Of a stretch of DNA of 46,714 bases, positions 6,951 through 16,408 are shown piece by piece; position 1 is the stretch's first letter, and every line of letters begins with the position of its first letter. The stretch comes from Planctomycetaceae bacterium. GTDB taxonomy: Bacteria; Planctomycetota; Planctomycetia; Planctomycetales; Planctomycetaceae. Made by a program: the position numbers and the translations under genes. Where the stretch lies: NCBI GenBank assembly GCA_021732845.1, contig JAKFUF010000152.1, forward strand, positions 1-46,714. The letters run 5' to 3'. Under the pieces are notes generated by a model that had not been told where the DNA came from, made no database searches, and was given only the letters and a program-made list of their open reading frames with translations.

Positions 6951-8135
6951 AGCCGCTTTGCGCGTCTGTTCCAAGAACGGCCGCAGCAACTGTTCCAGCG
7001 GGTCCACTTCCAGCAGGAACGAGTCGTGGCCGTAGGGGCTGGGAAGTTCCACGAAGGTCACATGGCGGCGGGCGGCGACGAGGGCGTTCACCAGTTCGTG
7101 GCTCTGCACCGTGGGGAACAGCCAGTCGGTGGTGTATGACGTGATCAGGAACCGCGCCTCGGTCTTCTCAAACGCCTGCTCCAGCGAGCCGTATTTGTCG
7201 GCCATGTCGAAGTAGTCCATGGCACGCGTCAGGTACAGATAGCTGTTGGCGTCGAAGCGGGCGACGAACCGTTTGCCCTGGTGATGCAGGTAGCTTTCGA
7301 TCTGGAACTCGGTCTCCTTCATGAGTTCGTAGGCGAACTGCGTGCTGTTTTGCAGCCGCCGGCCGAACTTCATTTCGATCGATGCTTCGGACAGGTAGGT
7401 GATGTGAGCCACCATGCGGGCGAGTGCCAGGCCCATCTTGGGGCCGTTCTCCTGGCTGTAAAAGTCGCCCTTATGGAAGTTCGGGTCGGTGACGATCGCC
7501 CGGCGTCCCACGGCGTTGAAGGCGATCCCCTGGGCCGTCAACTTGGCGGCGGAGGCAAGGATCACCGCGCCGCGGACCTGGCGCGGATACTTGGCGACCC
7601 ATTCCAGCACCTGCATCCCGCCGAGACTGCCGCCAATCACCGCCAGCAGCCGGTCGATCCCCAGGTGCCGCACCAGGGCGGCATGCGCCTCCACCATGTC
7701 GGCGACAGTCAGAAAGGGGAACCGCAGCCCGAACGGCTGTCCGGTCTGCGGGTCGATGCTGCTGGGGCCGGTGGTTCCCTTGCAGCCACCGAGAATGTTG
7801 GCACAGATCACAAAATAGCGGTTGGTATCGAGCCCCTTGCCCGGTCCGACGAGGTCGTCCCACCAGCCGGGCTTGGCCCCCTCCACGTCATGCAGTCCCG
7901 CGACATGCGCATCGCCCGTCAGCGCGTGACAGACAAAGATGGCGTTGTCCTTGGCCGGCGACAGCTCGCCGTAAGTCTCGTAGGCCACCCGCACCGGACT
8001 CAGCTTCGCCCCCACGGACATCAACAGTTCATGGGGCGGTGCGAACAGGTCGACATACTTTGTCTCGACCGTTCCCACAGTCTGTGTGATCTTTTCCCGG
8101 GGACCCGTGAGTTCGTCTGCACCATCAACGGACAT
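6945..8135 (-). CDS. metX: Homoserine O-acyltransferase (MetX)
   Basis: This 396-residue cytoplasmic alpha/beta-hydrolase transfers an acyl group (acetyl or succinyl) from acyl-CoA to homoserine, the first committed step of methionine synthesis. Family motifs are clear: VCHALTGDAHVAG, ANILGGCKGTTGPSS, the nucleophile elbow VIGGSLGG with Ser170, Asp337 in SYTTDWLFP, and His370 in YGHDSFLLE. Length matches the family. Acetyl versus succinyl specificity cannot be decided by eye. The ATG at 8135 lacks a good ribosome site but gives the usual N-terminal length. The stop codon lies within a hairpin shared with the convergent sulfatase gene. No MetW gene is adjacent, although MetX is often paired with it. 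Confidence 0.93.
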   Translation of the reverse strand: MSVDGADELTGPREKITQTVGTVETKYVDLFAPPHELLMSVGAKLSPVRVAYETYGELSPAKDNAIFVCHALTGDAHVAGLHDVEGAKPGWWDDLVGPGKGLDTNRYFVICANILGGCKGTTGPSSIDPQTGQPFGLRFPFLTVADMVEAHAALVRHLGIDRLLAVIGGSLGGMQVLEWVAKYPRQVRGAVILASAAKLTAQGIAFNAVGRRAIVTDPNFHKGDFYSQENGPKMGLALARMVAHITYLSEASIEMKFGRRLQNSTQFAYELMKETEFQIESYLHHQGKRFVARFDANSYLYLTRAMDYFDMADKYGSLEQAFEKTEARFLITSYTTDWLFPTVQSHELVNALVAARRHVTFVELPSPYGHDSFLLEVDPLEQLLRPFLEQTRKAAP

Positions 8136-8204
8136 GAGGAGACTGCGGTGTGAAACTTGGGGATGACTTGGCGACGAAGTGCGAGTTGTCCCATCGTCTC
8201 GGAA

Positions 8205-8756
8205 TCAGCCCGCAGACTCAAGCGTTTGGCGAACATCCATCAGCGCGAACCCCAGCAGATTCTGCCCCTGCCAGGTCTGCGGGTCGCGAGCCCGCGCATC
8301 ATCCGCCTTCATTCCGATGCCCCAGATGCGGTCGAAGGGGCTGGCCTCGACCAGCACCGCCGCCCCCGTGGCCAGAAGAAACGCCTTCAGCTCAGGATGT
8401 TGTCCGAACTTCGCCACGTTTCCCTGGGTAACCAGTTGCCGGGCCTGCGCCTTCCACCGCGTCTCGTCAAAATTCTTCACCTTGCGTCCCAGCGCCTTCG
8501 CCTCGCGAGGCTCAGCCGCCTGCAGGATCTTACCCAGGCTCTCGTCATCGCCAAACAAACGCGCCTTGGCGGCCATCATCCAGTGTTCGGCAGTGTTGTA
8601 AACCACCCCGTCGATGGTAAACGCGGCTGGATACCACTGGCTGAAACAGGCCTTGGTCACACGGCCGTCGGCAGACGCCTGGTGACCCCAGAAGTAGAGG
8701 TAGTTGAATTTCTCGCCCGCCGAGGCTCTTTGCCGGAGTGATTCGAGATCGAGCAT
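8205..8756 (-). CDS. NADAR (YbiA-like) family protein
   Basis: A 183-residue protein with the NADAR pattern: FNYLYFWGHQ, then FSQWYPAAFTIDGVVYNTAEHWMMAAKARLF, later GRKVKNFDETRW, and near the end ILLATG-like FLLATGAAVLVEASPFDRIWGIG. Family members are N-glycosidases acting on ADP-ribose-type or riboflavin-pathway intermediates; E. coli YbiA is the known example. Residues upstream of the ATG at 8756 are repetitive (SHWSLFHWSL, from the nearby inverted repeat) and not conserved, so I excluded them. It lies downstream of tRNA-Glu in the same direction but is separated by a hairpin, so it is probably transcribed alone. Confidence 0.85.
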   Translation of the reverse strand: MLDLESLRQRASAGEKFNYLYFWGHQASADGRVTKACFSQWYPAAFTIDGVVYNTAEHWMMAAKARLFGDDESLGKILQAAEPREAKALGRKVKNFDETRWKAQARQLVTQGNVAKFGQHPELKAFLLATGAAVLVEASPFDRIWGIGMKADDARARDPQTWQGQNLLGFALMDVRQTLESAG

Positions 8757-8762
8757 GATGGA

Positions 8763-8949
8763 GGAATGACTCAATGACCAATGAAATAATGACCAATGGG
8801 ACAACCGTGGAGCAGATCGTTCCCAGAACAAGAGTCTTAAGGCGACCCATCGGTTCGCTCCACCTCTTCATATCCTCATTGCTCCTTCCAACCGCGCCCC
8901 GCACCAGCCATCTCATTGGTCATTATTTCATTGGTCATTGGGTCATTCC
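8763..8949. repeat. Near-perfect 36-bp inverted repeat enclosing 115 bp
   Basis: Positions 8772-8798 and 8914-8940 are perfect reverse complements over 27 bases (units such as CAATGACCAATGAAATAATG). After a single mismatch the pairing continues to 8763 and 8949, giving a 36-base stem with one mismatch. The enclosed 8799-8913 contains no gene. The arms themselves contain a duplicated AATGACCAATG-like unit. It lies just upstream of the NADAR start codon. It could be a small non-autonomous element or a folded leader. Confidence 0.85.
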
Positions 8950-8975
8950 GCAGAATGCGGTCTGGCCAAAAGCGA

Positions 8976-8997
8976 CAAGCCACCAATCGGTGGCTTG
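8976..8997 (-). terminator. Hairpin downstream of tRNA-Glu
   Basis: CAAGCCACC (8976-8984) and GGTGGCTTG (8989-8997) form a perfect nine-base stem with an AATC loop. On the minus strand it starts 10 bases after the tRNA-Glu gene and is followed by TCGCTTTTGG, a weak T tract. It is the likely terminator of the tRNA transcript. Confidence 0.6.
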
Positions 8998-9007
8998 AAG
9001 GCTCCAA

Positions 9008-9081
9008 TGACCCCAGCGGGATTTGAACCCGCATTGCAGGGATGAAAACCCTGTGTCCTAACCTGGTTAGACGATGGGGCC
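9008..9081 (-). tRNA. tRNA-Glu (anticodon UUC)
   Basis: On the minus strand the sequence begins GGCCCCATCGTCTAACCAGG and folds as a cloverleaf. The acceptor stem GGCCCCA pairs with TGGGGTC with one G-U pair. The anticodon stem CAGGG/CCCTG encloses the loop TTTTCAT, giving anticodon TTC. The T arm is GCGGG-TTCAAAT-CCCGC. No 3' CCA is encoded. The D-arm sequence and the TTC anticodon are typical of bacterial tRNA-Glu. Confidence 0.95.
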
Positions 9082-9219
9082 GTTGCTGCTCAGCGGCATG
9101 TGAAGAATGTTAGCGGGCCAGTCGGGAGCTGTCAAGCACGCCGGGCCGGAGATTTTGGACAGCAGGTTCTGACGCAAAATGCAACTAGGCTTGAACTTGA
9201 CGACGCCGGCGAGTCCTGA

Positions 9220-10290
9220 TCACACCTCCCACGGCACTGTCAGTTTTGCCTTCGCTGCTGCCTCCGCCAGTTCCCTCAAGTGCTCCCGGTGGAGCGGGAT
9301 GCCGGCGGTGGTCCAGGCCTGCTCGCGTTCCCATTCCATGTCCCCGGGCAGCCGCACGCGGTCCAACCCCTCCACGGGGGGGAGCTGCCGGATGTCAGTC
9401 ATCGAGCCTTCCAGTTCCTTGTAGAAGACCTCCGGGTCGACGAATTTTGAGAAGTCGATGACGTAGAAGAAATGCTCCGAGCCATCCGCCTCCGGGCTGC
9501 GGCTCTTGTGGATCGGCATGTGACCGCCAGCGAGTGGACCGGCCAAGAGCGATGAGACGAAGGCCAGACCGTAGCCACGGGCTCCGGCGGCGGGCATGAG
9601 AATCTTGGCGGCCGCCGGGTCTGTGGTGGAGTTCCCGTCGGCGTCCAGGGTCCAGCCGGTGGGGACGACTCCCCCGTAGATTTTCTGGCTGTGAATCTTC
9701 CCCCAGGACGAGGCGGCACAGGCCATGTCCAGACAGAACGGGGCGCCGGAACGCACGGGGGCAGCCCAGGCAAAGGCATTGTTGGCGGTGCCGGGTTTGC
9801 GACTGCCATACGCCGCGACCGTGGCTCCGCCCGTGCTGGTCGTGCAGTAGCCGATCATCCCCGCCTTGGCGGCCATCAGTGCGTAAACCGAAGCCGCCCC
9901 GAAATGCTGGCTGTTCTTCACGGCCACCGTGCCGGTGCCCACTTCGCGCGCCATTTCGATGGCCATCAGCGTGGCTCGCGTGGAAGCCACATGCCCCAGG
10001 TTGCGGCTGCCATCCAGCAGCGCGATCGCCGGGGTTTTGGTGATGGTCAGCGTCTGGCCACGGGGGTCGATGTCGCCCATCCGGATGGCATTCAGGTAGC
10101 GACCGGTGGCTGAGCAGCCGTGCGAGTGAATCCCGCGCAGGTCGGCTTCGACCTGCCGCGCCGCCGCCATCTCGGCCTCAACCTTGAACATCCCCTGTTT
10201 GACATACAGCTTCGTCAACAGCTCCTTCAAAGGCCCCGCCTGAACCAAAACCTCCTGCGTGGCGTCGCGGGGATAATCGGGAGTCTCCAT
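9220..10290 (-). CDS. Malate/L-lactate dehydrogenase family (Ldh_2) oxidoreductase
   Basis: A 356-residue NAD(P)-dependent dehydrogenase of the YbiC/YlbC/Ldh_2 family, which oxidises 2-hydroxy acids such as malate, lactate, ureidoglycolate or sulfolactate. Visible hallmarks are DLRGIHSHGCSATGRYL near the N-terminus, VAVKNSQHFGAASVYA with the catalytic His, and the C-terminal RLPGDMEWEREQA with IPLHREHLREL. The codon at 10293 is TTG; I start at the ATG at 10290, preceded by AGGAA. Substrate cannot be assigned. It follows the DUF1501 gene with about 150 bp between and may be separately transcribed. Confidence 0.87.
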   Translation of the reverse strand: METPDYPRDATQEVLVQAGPLKELLTKLYVKQGMFKVEAEMAAARQVEADLRGIHSHGCSATGRYLNAIRMGDIDPRGQTLTITKTPAIALLDGSRNLGHVASTRATLMAIEMAREVGTGTVAVKNSQHFGAASVYALMAAKAGMIGYCTTSTGGATVAAYGSRKPGTANNAFAWAAPVRSGAPFCLDMACAASSWGKIHSQKIYGGVVPTGWTLDADGNSTTDPAAAKILMPAAGARGYGLAFVSSLLAGPLAGGHMPIHKSRSPEADGSEHFFYVIDFSKFVDPEVFYKELEGSMTDIRQLPPVEGLDRVRLPGDMEWEREQAWTTAGIPLHREHLRELAEAAAKAKLTVPWEV

Positions 10291-10438
10291 CAAGGTGTTC
10301 CTGGGCTGGCGGTCTGAAGGATTGGCGTTTGCCTGGCGTTAACTGGGAAAATTTGTGACTTCACGGTCGACCTAAAGAATTTCAAATTTCAGCAATCATT
10401 CGCCCGACTCAGTGCGGGCAGTACTCCACTCGGTGCCT

Positions 10439-11902
10439 TCAGGCAAGCACGCCCTTCACCACCTGTCCTTCGACATCCGTCAGTCGGAAGTCGCGGCCTT
10501 GGAAGCGGTAGGTCAGGCGGGTGTGGTCGATCCCCATGCAGTGCAGGATCGTGGCGTTGAGGTCGTGGATATGAACCGGGTCTTTGACAATGTTGTAGCT
10601 GAAATCGTCGGTTTCGCCGTGGACCACGCCGCCCTTGATGCCGCCACCGGTCATCCACCAGGCGAAACAGCGCGGATGATGGTCGCGGCCGTAGTTGGTC
10701 TTGGTCAGCGCTCCCTGGCAATAGACGGTGCGGCCGAATTCGCCGCCCCACACCACCAGCGTGTCGTCGAGCATGCCGCGTTGCTTCAGATCCTTGATGA
10801 GCGCCGCCGCCCCCTGATCGATGTCGTGGCATTGATTGGGCAGTTCACCCGGCAGGTTGCCATGCTGGTCCCAGCCTCGGTGGAAGATTTGCACGAACTT
10901 CACGTCGCGCTCGACCATCCGCCGGGCGAGGAGGCAGTTGGAGGCGAAGGTGCCGGGCGTGCCGACTTCCGGACCGTACATCTCCAGCGTCGCCTTCGAC
11001 TCTTCGGCAAAGTGCGTCAGGTCCGGTACCGACGACTGCATGCGGTACGCCATCTCGTACTGGGCAATCCGGGCGTTGATCTCGGGATCGAGCTGCTCGG
11101 CATACTCCTGCTCGTTCAATTCTTGCAGCGCGTCGAGCATCTTGCGGCGCGTGGCACTGGTCACGCCCGGCGGGTTCGTCAGGTACAGAACCGGGTCGCC
11201 TTGAGAGCGAAAGCTGACGCCTTGATTCTCGGACGGCAGAAAACCCGATCCCCACAGCCGCGAGAAGACGGCCTGCGCTGACTTTTGCCCGGTCCAGGTG
11301 GAGTGCAGCACCACGAACGCGGGCAGATCCTTGTTGCCGGAGCCGAGGCCATAGGACACCCACGCACCGATGCTGGGACGTCCCGGTTGCTGGGCGCCGG
11401 TGTAGATGTAGGTGCAAGCGGGGTCGTGATTGATGGCTTCAGTGTGGACGGAACGAACGATGGCCAGATCATCCACGACGGTGGCCAGATGGGGCAGATG
11501 TTCGCAGAGCCACGCCCCGGATTGGCCGCACTGGTTGAACTTCATTGTCGACGGAGCGACGGGGAAGCGGGTCTGCCCCGAGGTCATCGTGCTCAACCGC
11601 TGGCCGTTGCGGATCGATTCGGGCAGATCCTTGTCGAAGTGCTCGTGCAGGTTTGGCTTGTAGTCGAACAGATCGAGCTGCGACGGCGCGCCGTTCATCG
11701 ACATGTAGATCACCCGCTTGGCGCGGGCGGGAAAATGCGAGGCCCCGAGGACTCCATTGCCGGTGGCACTGCTGCCCACGTCGCCGGCAAACAGTTCCGG
11801 GTTTAGGAGCGAGGCCAAAGCCACACCACCGATGCCGGTGGCCGCCTTGCCGAAAAACTTGCGGCGCGTGTGTTGAAGTGCCAGATCAGCGGGACGCAAC
11901 AT
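10439..11902 (-). CDS. DUF1501 protein with Tat-type signal
   Basis: About 487 residues. The N-terminus has [16 protein letters not shown], a twin-arginine export motif followed by a hydrophobic stretch. The body has DUF1501 marks: [47 protein letters not shown] and [14 protein letters not shown]1501 proteins have an alkaline-phosphatase/sulfatase-like fold and are abundant in planctomycetes, usually next to a DUF1549/DUF1553 cytochrome-type gene. No such partner is present here; the upstream neighbour encodes an NPCBM protein. I prefer the ATG at 11902, with GGAG nine bases upstream; an in-frame ATG at 11932 would add ten residues. Function unknown; exported. Confidence 0.88.
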   Translation of the reverse strand: MLRPADLALQHTRRKFFGKAATGIGGVALASLLNPELFAGDVGSSATGNGVLGASHFPARAKRVIYMSMNGAPSQLDLFDYKPNLHEHFDKDLPESIRNGQRLSTMTSGQTRFPVAPSTMKFNQCGQSGAWLCEHLPHLATVVDDLAIVRSVHTEAINHDPACTYIYTGAQQPGRPSIGAWVSYGLGSGNKDLPAFVVLHSTWTGQKSAQAVFSRLWGSGFLPSENQGVSFRSQGDPVLYLTNPPGVTSATRRKMLDALQELNEQEYAEQLDPEINARIAQYEMAYRMQSSVPDLTHFAEESKATLEMYGPEVGTPGTFASNCLLARRMVERDVKFVQIFHRGWDQHGNLPGELPNQCHDIDQGAAALIKDLKQRGMLDDTLVVWGGEFGRTVYCQGALTKTNYGRDHHPRCFAWWMTGGGIKGGVVHGETDDFSYNIVKDPVHIHDLNATILHCMGIDHTRLTYRFQGRDFRLTDVEGQVVKGVLA

Positions 11903-12021
11903 GGAGGAAAACTCCGCACCGGAAAGCGGCATCGGTCAGGCAGGCGAGTACGAGTCTTGGAGAGATTGAATCTAACCGATCCTGACAGTCGATGCCATGT
12001 GCCACGCGGTTATAGCGGTGC

Positions 12022-12081
12022 GGCGCAAGCCGTCCGGTCAGCGAGGATCGACCCGTGTTGGCTCACCGGAGGGCTCGCGCC
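12022..12081. repeat. Intergenic palindrome between the NPCBM and DUF1501 genes
   Basis: GGCGCAAGCCGTCCGGT (12022-12038) and ACCGGAGGGCTCGCGCC (12065-12081) are reverse complements with two mismatches around a 26-base loop. It lies in the 201-bp gap upstream of the DUF1501 gene. It looks like a REP-type element; it could also stabilise or end the upstream message. Confidence 0.6.
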
Positions 12082-12103
12082 CTGCCGCTTCCATCGGGTG
12101 CGA

Positions 12104-13309
12104 TCACTTCAGAACGCGGGCGTTGACGAGGTCGACGAAGTCTCCACTGTCGAGTTTGTCGGCTCCGGAGGTGACGGTGATCAGCAGGTCACGGACTTCG
12201 GCGACGTCCAAGTCGAGCTCGAGGAGCTTTTCGCCGTTTTTGATGTCGCCTTCAAACAAAACCTTGCTGTCGCCGAGAATCTTGAGCCGCGCGTTGCCCC
12301 AGCCTTCGGCCACTTCATCGTCAATTCCCACACCGGCTTTGAAGCGGGTGTATTCGGCCCCCAGCCGGTAGCGGATGGTGGTGTCGGGGAAGAGATGCAG
12401 TCCGCGGCGAAAGGCAATGCCGCCGATGGACAACGGTCCGGAACGGCTGCGGTCGCGGCGGAAGTAATTGGGCAGGTTGTGGGGATCGACCTTCGCGCCG
12501 CCCCAGACATGCACTGCCTGCAGGTCACGCGGGTCATCCTGGGAGAGGTAGCGTACTTTTCCAGCGCTGTAATCGACGGACTTCAGCAGTTCCACCGGCA
12601 GCGAGAGTTCCGGTCCAACAGCCAGTTGAACCTTGGCGGTCTGGCCATCCAGTGTCACTTGTTTGGCCTGCCACTGGTCACCGCCCAGCAGCGTCACCTG
12701 GATGCTGGCGGGGCGGCGCGTGGCTTCACGACGGCGGTAGACGATGCCAAAAATCTTCTCGCGCTTCACCTGCAGGTCATCGCCATCGAGCAGGAACTGA
12801 ACCTTCTCGCCGATGTCACCAACAATTCCCGAGAGCCGGTTGAGTGTGCCATCTTTGGTGAGACTGACGAGGGTGTCGTCTTTGGATTCGCGGGCGACGA
12901 TCGCGCGAAAGGCCTCCAACTGGGTTTCCGTGGCGGCCATCAACCGGACATGAGCCACGGTGCTGCCTTGGACAGTCAGCGGGCCATGCTCGGTCTGGAG
13001 GGTGACCTGACTGCGGGCGACCGTGTAATTGGTCCCGGACAGCCGCGTGCCGTCGGTCAGTGTCATCAAGACCGGTGGCGGAGCCGTGAGTGGCGGGCGG
13101 GCCGTGGGGAACCGCAAATCGAGAGCTTCGCTGACAGGCACCGTCAGATCGGCGGCATCGACCTTCAAAGTTACGTGATCGGCGGTGATGCCCGCCAACA
13201 CTCCCTGATGAACTTCACCCTTGAGGGTTTCCAGTTCCGCTGCCAGCGGTTCGGCCAGCCACCCGAACAGTGCCGGGGCAAGAAACAGAATTGACAACAG
13301 GGTAGTCAT
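12104..13309 (-). CDS. Secreted NPCBM-domain protein
   Basis: 401 residues with an N-terminal signal peptide (MTTLLSILFLAPALFGWLAEPLAAE). The C-terminal ~120 residues fit the NPCBM carbohydrate-binding module: DYSAGKVRYLSQDDP, GIAFRRGLHLFPDTTIRYRLG, FKAGVGIDDEVAEGWGNARLKILGD and LELDLDVAEVRDLLITV. The central part has repeated short beta motifs of the kind VTLKVDAADLTVPVSEA and MTLTDGTRLSGTNYTV, common in planctomycete periplasmic proteins that precede NPCBM. It probably binds glycans in the cell envelope. It lies between the TPR-like gene (79 bp away) and the DUF1501 gene, all leftward. Confidence 0.85.
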   Translation of the reverse strand: MTTLLSILFLAPALFGWLAEPLAAELETLKGEVHQGVLAGITADHVTLKVDAADLTVPVSEALDLRFPTARPPLTAPPPVLMTLTDGTRLSGTNYTVARSQVTLQTEHGPLTVQGSTVAHVRLMAATETQLEAFRAIVARESKDDTLVSLTKDGTLNRLSGIVGDIGEKVQFLLDGDDLQVKREKIFGIVYRRREATRRPASIQVTLLGGDQWQAKQVTLDGQTAKVQLAVGPELSLPVELLKSVDYSAGKVRYLSQDDPRDLQAVHVWGGAKVDPHNLPNYFRRDRSRSGPLSIGGIAFRRGLHLFPDTTIRYRLGAEYTRFKAGVGIDDEVAEGWGNARLKILGDSKVLFEGDIKNGEKLLELDLDVAEVRDLLITVTSGADKLDSGDFVDLVNARVLK

Positions 13310-13388
13310 GGAGTTCTGGGTTTGGCGTCACGAAGTTTTTGAGCGGGTCGACCAGCCAGCCTTGGACATTGCCGCATTGGCCATTGGG

Positions 13389-14447
13389 TCATTTCTTCGG
13401 AGCATTCGCTTCCCGTTCCGCCTGCTTGCGGGTGAAGGCTTCAACGGCGTCCTTATAGTAGGAAGGGAAGTCGCGGCCGACGAGGTCTTTGGCCTTTTCG
13501 CGGTCCTTGGGCGGAAGTTTCCCCCACGCACCATCTTTGGAAAGTTTCTTCTGATCGACATTTCCCGGTGCCGTGGCTCCCTTCACGCGGGCCTCGTCGG
13601 CCGGGCTGGAGGACTTGTTGGAATTGCTTGAGCCACTGCCGGAACCGCCACCGCCGCCCTGCTGGTCTTCGATCTTCTTGATCAACTCGTCCAGTTCGGC
13701 AATGACTTCGTCTTCCTTCTTCTGAACACGTTCGCCGCCGCGGCCGAGTTTCAACCGGCGTTCGACATCGGACATTTTCCGCGAAATGCCATCCAAGGGA
13801 TTGCCTTCCGCCTGTTCCAGGTCGAACTGCATCAGGGTCGCCAGGCTGGAGTACCGCATGGGAACCGCTTCGGTCCGCTTGAGCAGCGTCTCCAGCGTCG
13901 CCAAGCCTTCCGTCTTCATCAGCAATTGGTGCTGGCAGACGGCGCGGGCAAACAGGAGCGCAGCGGGGTCGATGATCTGATGCACATCGACAGCCTGCAT
14001 CACCTCGAGTGCCTCGTCATACATCTCGCGCTGGACGAGATACCGGCCGAAGAACACGCGCAGATTAGACTCATAAAACGGCTGTTGTCCATCGGCCTTG
14101 AGGTCGGGGGCGACCAACGGGGCTTCTTGAAGGCGGCACTGCGAGAGGAAGTGCTGGGTGGGCGCGTCGGCTTTGCCAAAGGTCTGGATGGTCAGGTCAA
14201 ACAGGGCTTCGGTGGAGGGTGTCTGGTTGAAAACCCACATCCGGGCAATTTCGTCCAGCACACCGCTGGAGGGGGTCCTTGTGCCAACCCAGTCGAGGAC
14301 CCGCGCTCGGGTGACTTCGGCCGACAAGGGGCTGAGCAGGTCGTTGCTGGCCGGGACGGCTGTTTCGGCTGCGGCAGCCGTGGCTCCCGCAGCGAAGGAG
14401 ACGGCGAACAGCAGGGAAGCATACAGAACTGAGGGGCGGAGTCGCAT
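13389..14447 (-). CDS. Exported TPR-like hypothetical protein
   Basis: About 352 residues starting MRLRPSVLYASLLFAVSF, a clear signal peptide. Residues ~100-220 are helical with TPR-like spacing (FFGRYLVQREMYDEALEVMQAV, ALLFARAVCQHQLLMKTEGLATLETLL). A low-complexity linker (QQGGGGGSGSGSSNSNKSSS) follows, then a conserved-looking C-terminus with KLSKDGAWGKLPPKDREKAKDLVGRDFPSYY. The GxLPPKDREKAxD pattern recurs in proteins encoded with planctomycete VWA/DUF4175 operons. An upstream ATG at 14465 would add six residues. It follows the coiled-coil gene by 47 bp and is probably co-transcribed. Molecular function unknown. Confidence 0.78.
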   Translation of the reverse strand: MRLRPSVLYASLLFAVSFAAGATAAAAETAVPASNDLLSPLSAEVTRARVLDWVGTRTPSSGVLDEIARMWVFNQTPSTEALFDLTIQTFGKADAPTQHFLSQCRLQEAPLVAPDLKADGQQPFYESNLRVFFGRYLVQREMYDEALEVMQAVDVHQIIDPAALLFARAVCQHQLLMKTEGLATLETLLKRTEAVPMRYSSLATLMQFDLEQAEGNPLDGISRKMSDVERRLKLGRGGERVQKKEDEVIAELDELIKKIEDQQGGGGGSGSGSSNSNKSSSPADEARVKGATAPGNVDQKKLSKDGAWGKLPPKDREKAKDLVGRDFPSYYKDAVEAFTRKQAEREANAPKK

Positions 14448-14494
14448 GAAAACCCTCGTGGTCATCTAGAAGGACGTCAGATCAAGTTGATTTG

Positions 14495-16408
14495 CTACTT
14501 GTTTCGCCCTGTCGCCAGGTCGTACGCTGCCTTTTGAATGCGGGCCTGCCGGTCGGCGAGCCCTCTGAGCTGGTCCAGCACGGCCGGGTCCTGGGCCTGT
14601 TCACCGGGAAACATCCGCGCCAGCCGCCGTGTGCGGTTGTTGACGCGGTACTGGAGTGAACGCAGCACCTTCAGTTCCGCTAGTTTGTCGACCAGACCCG
14701 GTTCCTGCTCCTCACCCTGCTGCTGTTGTTGCTGAGGGTCTTTTTTCTTTTCTTCCTTCTTCTCGATTTCCTTTTGCAGCGCCTCGACCATTTCTTCGAG
14801 GGCGTTGATGATGTCCTTTTCGATGACCTGGGTCAGTTCGCCTGTGTCAGGATAGACCTTGCGGGTGTCATCCGGTTGCCGTCCGAGGAATTGTACGACT
14901 TGGAGCATGTCCTCGCGGATTTGTTCTGCGGCTTCCGGGAAAGCCACGGCTGAACCCTCTTCGCGCAGAATGATCAGCGTGCGGTCCATTTCAAGGACGA
15001 TCTCGTCTTCCTTCCGCGACAACTCGTGCGCCTTGGAGTAGTGGACGGTCGTCCGTTCCTTGGGGGGCGTGCGGTCGATGCGGCGCGTGTCATCGTACAC
15101 CTGCAACTGCAGGGTGAGCATGCTTTGGAAGCGGGCTTCAAGAGCCTGGAGTGTCCGCAGGAGTTCTTCCTCCCGCAACTGCCGCAGGATCTCCTCCAGT
15201 TTCTCCTTCGCCTTCTGCAGCTCCTTGACCGCGGCATCCTGATGGTCGGACGCGGGATCGTGGGCCTTTTTCTTCAGCTTTTCGATCGCCTTTTCCATCT
15301 CCTCCTTAGCCTTCTTCAGTTCTTCGCGGCCGGGAGTTTTCTTTTGGTCCTGAGGAGGGGGACTGTCTCCCTCTTTCGACTCGCCCTCTTTGGGCATCCC
15401 GTCCATCGGCATGCCATCTTGCGGCATGCCGTCCATGGGCTTGCCAGCTTTCGGCTCGCCTTCTTTTGGTTCACCAGGCTTTGGCTCACCCTCTTTGGGC
15501 ATTCCGTCTTGAGGATCACCAGGTTTGGCCTCTCCGTCCTTTGGCTTCTCTTCTGGCTTCTCACCATCGGGTTTCTTGCCTACAGGCTTGTCACCCTCTG
15601 GCTTCTTCCCGTCAGGACCCTTGTTCTCTTTGTCGGCGGGTGGCTGGCCCTCTTTGGGCTCGCCCGGTTTGGGCTCGCCCGGTTTGGGCTCGCCCGGTTT
15701 GGCGGCTCCCTCTTTAGGCTTGGACTCGGCTCCTTCCTTGGCGTCTTTGTCGGCATCATCCTTTTGGATCTGTTCGCTCAGATCCTGCGCCTTGTCAGCA
15801 ATTTTCTTTTGTCGTCGCGCGAGAGCGTCCGCATCTTCTTTGCGCTCCGTGGCCGCGCGTGTGTCGCGTTCCTGGTTGATAATCTCATTCAGCTTCTTGA
15901 GATATGCTTCAATCCGCGCCTGCTCGGCCTTGTTTTTCTCCCGTTCGTCCTCGCTCATCAGCAGCTTGAGCAGCAGGTGCATGTCGGCGACAACCTCTTC
16001 CTGGCTGTCGAGGGCATCCTGCAGTTTGGAGTCGGAACGGAGCAGGGTCACGAGCTGGGTCAACTGCCCGGGGATCTGCTCGGCGTTGCTCTTGCCGATG
16101 GCTCGATTCAGCAGTTCCGCGCGTTCGGGATCTGTCTTTCGAATCGATTCGGCGATCTTGCGCATGGTTTCCACAAACCGTGCGTATTTTCTGAGCAACA
16201 GGTCCTGCGAGGAGGCCAGCGCCTGTGGCCGTGATTCAGCCGCCGGCCCACCGGGGGCAGCCTTAGCATCGCCTTCTGGTGCTGCGACTGCCGGCGTGGC
16301 TTCGGCTTTGGGGGCTGCAGGGCTCTCTTGAGCAACACCGGGAGAGGGGAGGCACCCGTAAAACAGGGCGACCAGAAGACTTGTGACGGCGAGACGCTGC
16401 AGCCGCAT
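14495..16408 (-). CDS. Exported coiled-coil protein with Lys/Pro/Glu/Gly repeats
   Basis: About 637 residues from the ATG at 16408: a signal peptide ([20 protein letters not shown], with a possible lipoprotein Cys), an Ala/Pro-rich linker, a helical region, then a low-complexity domain of KPGEPK and DGMPK-type repeats (about residues 230-370). Long charged coiled coils follow ([20 protein letters not shown] and [20 protein letters not shown]), and a QQQQQQ tract lies near the C-terminus. Three perfect 15-base DNA repeats encode part of the KPGEP run. It is probably periplasmic and partners the DUF4175-like membrane protein encoded upstream. A 207-bp gap separates it from that gene and may hold its own promoter. 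Function unknown. Confidence 0.78.
   Translation of the reverse strand: MRLQRLAVTSLLVALFYGCLPSPGVAQESPAAPKAEATPAVAAPEGDAKAAPGGPAAESRPQALASSQDLLLRKYARFVETMRKIAESIRKTDPERAELLNRAIGKSNAEQIPGQLTQLVTLLRSDSKLQDALDSQEEVVADMHLLLKLLMSEDEREKNKAEQARIEAYLKKLNEIINQERDTRAATERKEDADALARRQKKIADKAQDLSEQIQKDDADKDAKEGAESKPKEGAAKPGEPKPGEPKPGEPKEGQPPADKENKGPDGKKPEGDKPVGKKPDGEKPEEKPKDGEAKPGDPQDGMPKEGEPKPGEPKEGEPKAGKPMDGMPQDGMPMDGMPKEGESKEGDSPPPQDQKKTPGREELKKAKEEMEKAIEKLKKKAHDPASDHQDAAVKELQKAKEKLEEILRQLREEELLRTLQALEARFQSMLTLQLQVYDDTRRIDRTPPKERTTVHYSKAHELSRKEDEIVLEMDRTLIILREEGSAVAFPEAAEQIREDMLQVVQFLGRQPDDTRKVYPDTGELTQVIEKDIINALEEMVEALQKEIEKKEEKKKDPQQQQQQGEEQEPGLVDKLAELKVLRSLQYRVNNRTRRLARMFPGEQAQDPAVLDQLRGLADRQARIQKAAYDLATGRNK
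15656..15700. repeat. Three tandem 15-bp repeats inside the coiled-coil gene
   Basis: GGGCTCGCCCGGTTT occurs three times in a row at 15656-15670, 15671-15685 and 15686-15700. On the coding (minus) strand each encodes one KPGEP unit. Perfect identity suggests recent slippage expansion, so copy number may vary between strains. Confidence 0.9.

Noticed and set aside
11870-13294. A 474-residue plus-strand frame opposite the NPCBM gene
   Set aside because: The minus-strand frame has a signal peptide and NPCBM motifs; the plus-strand frame has no family character.
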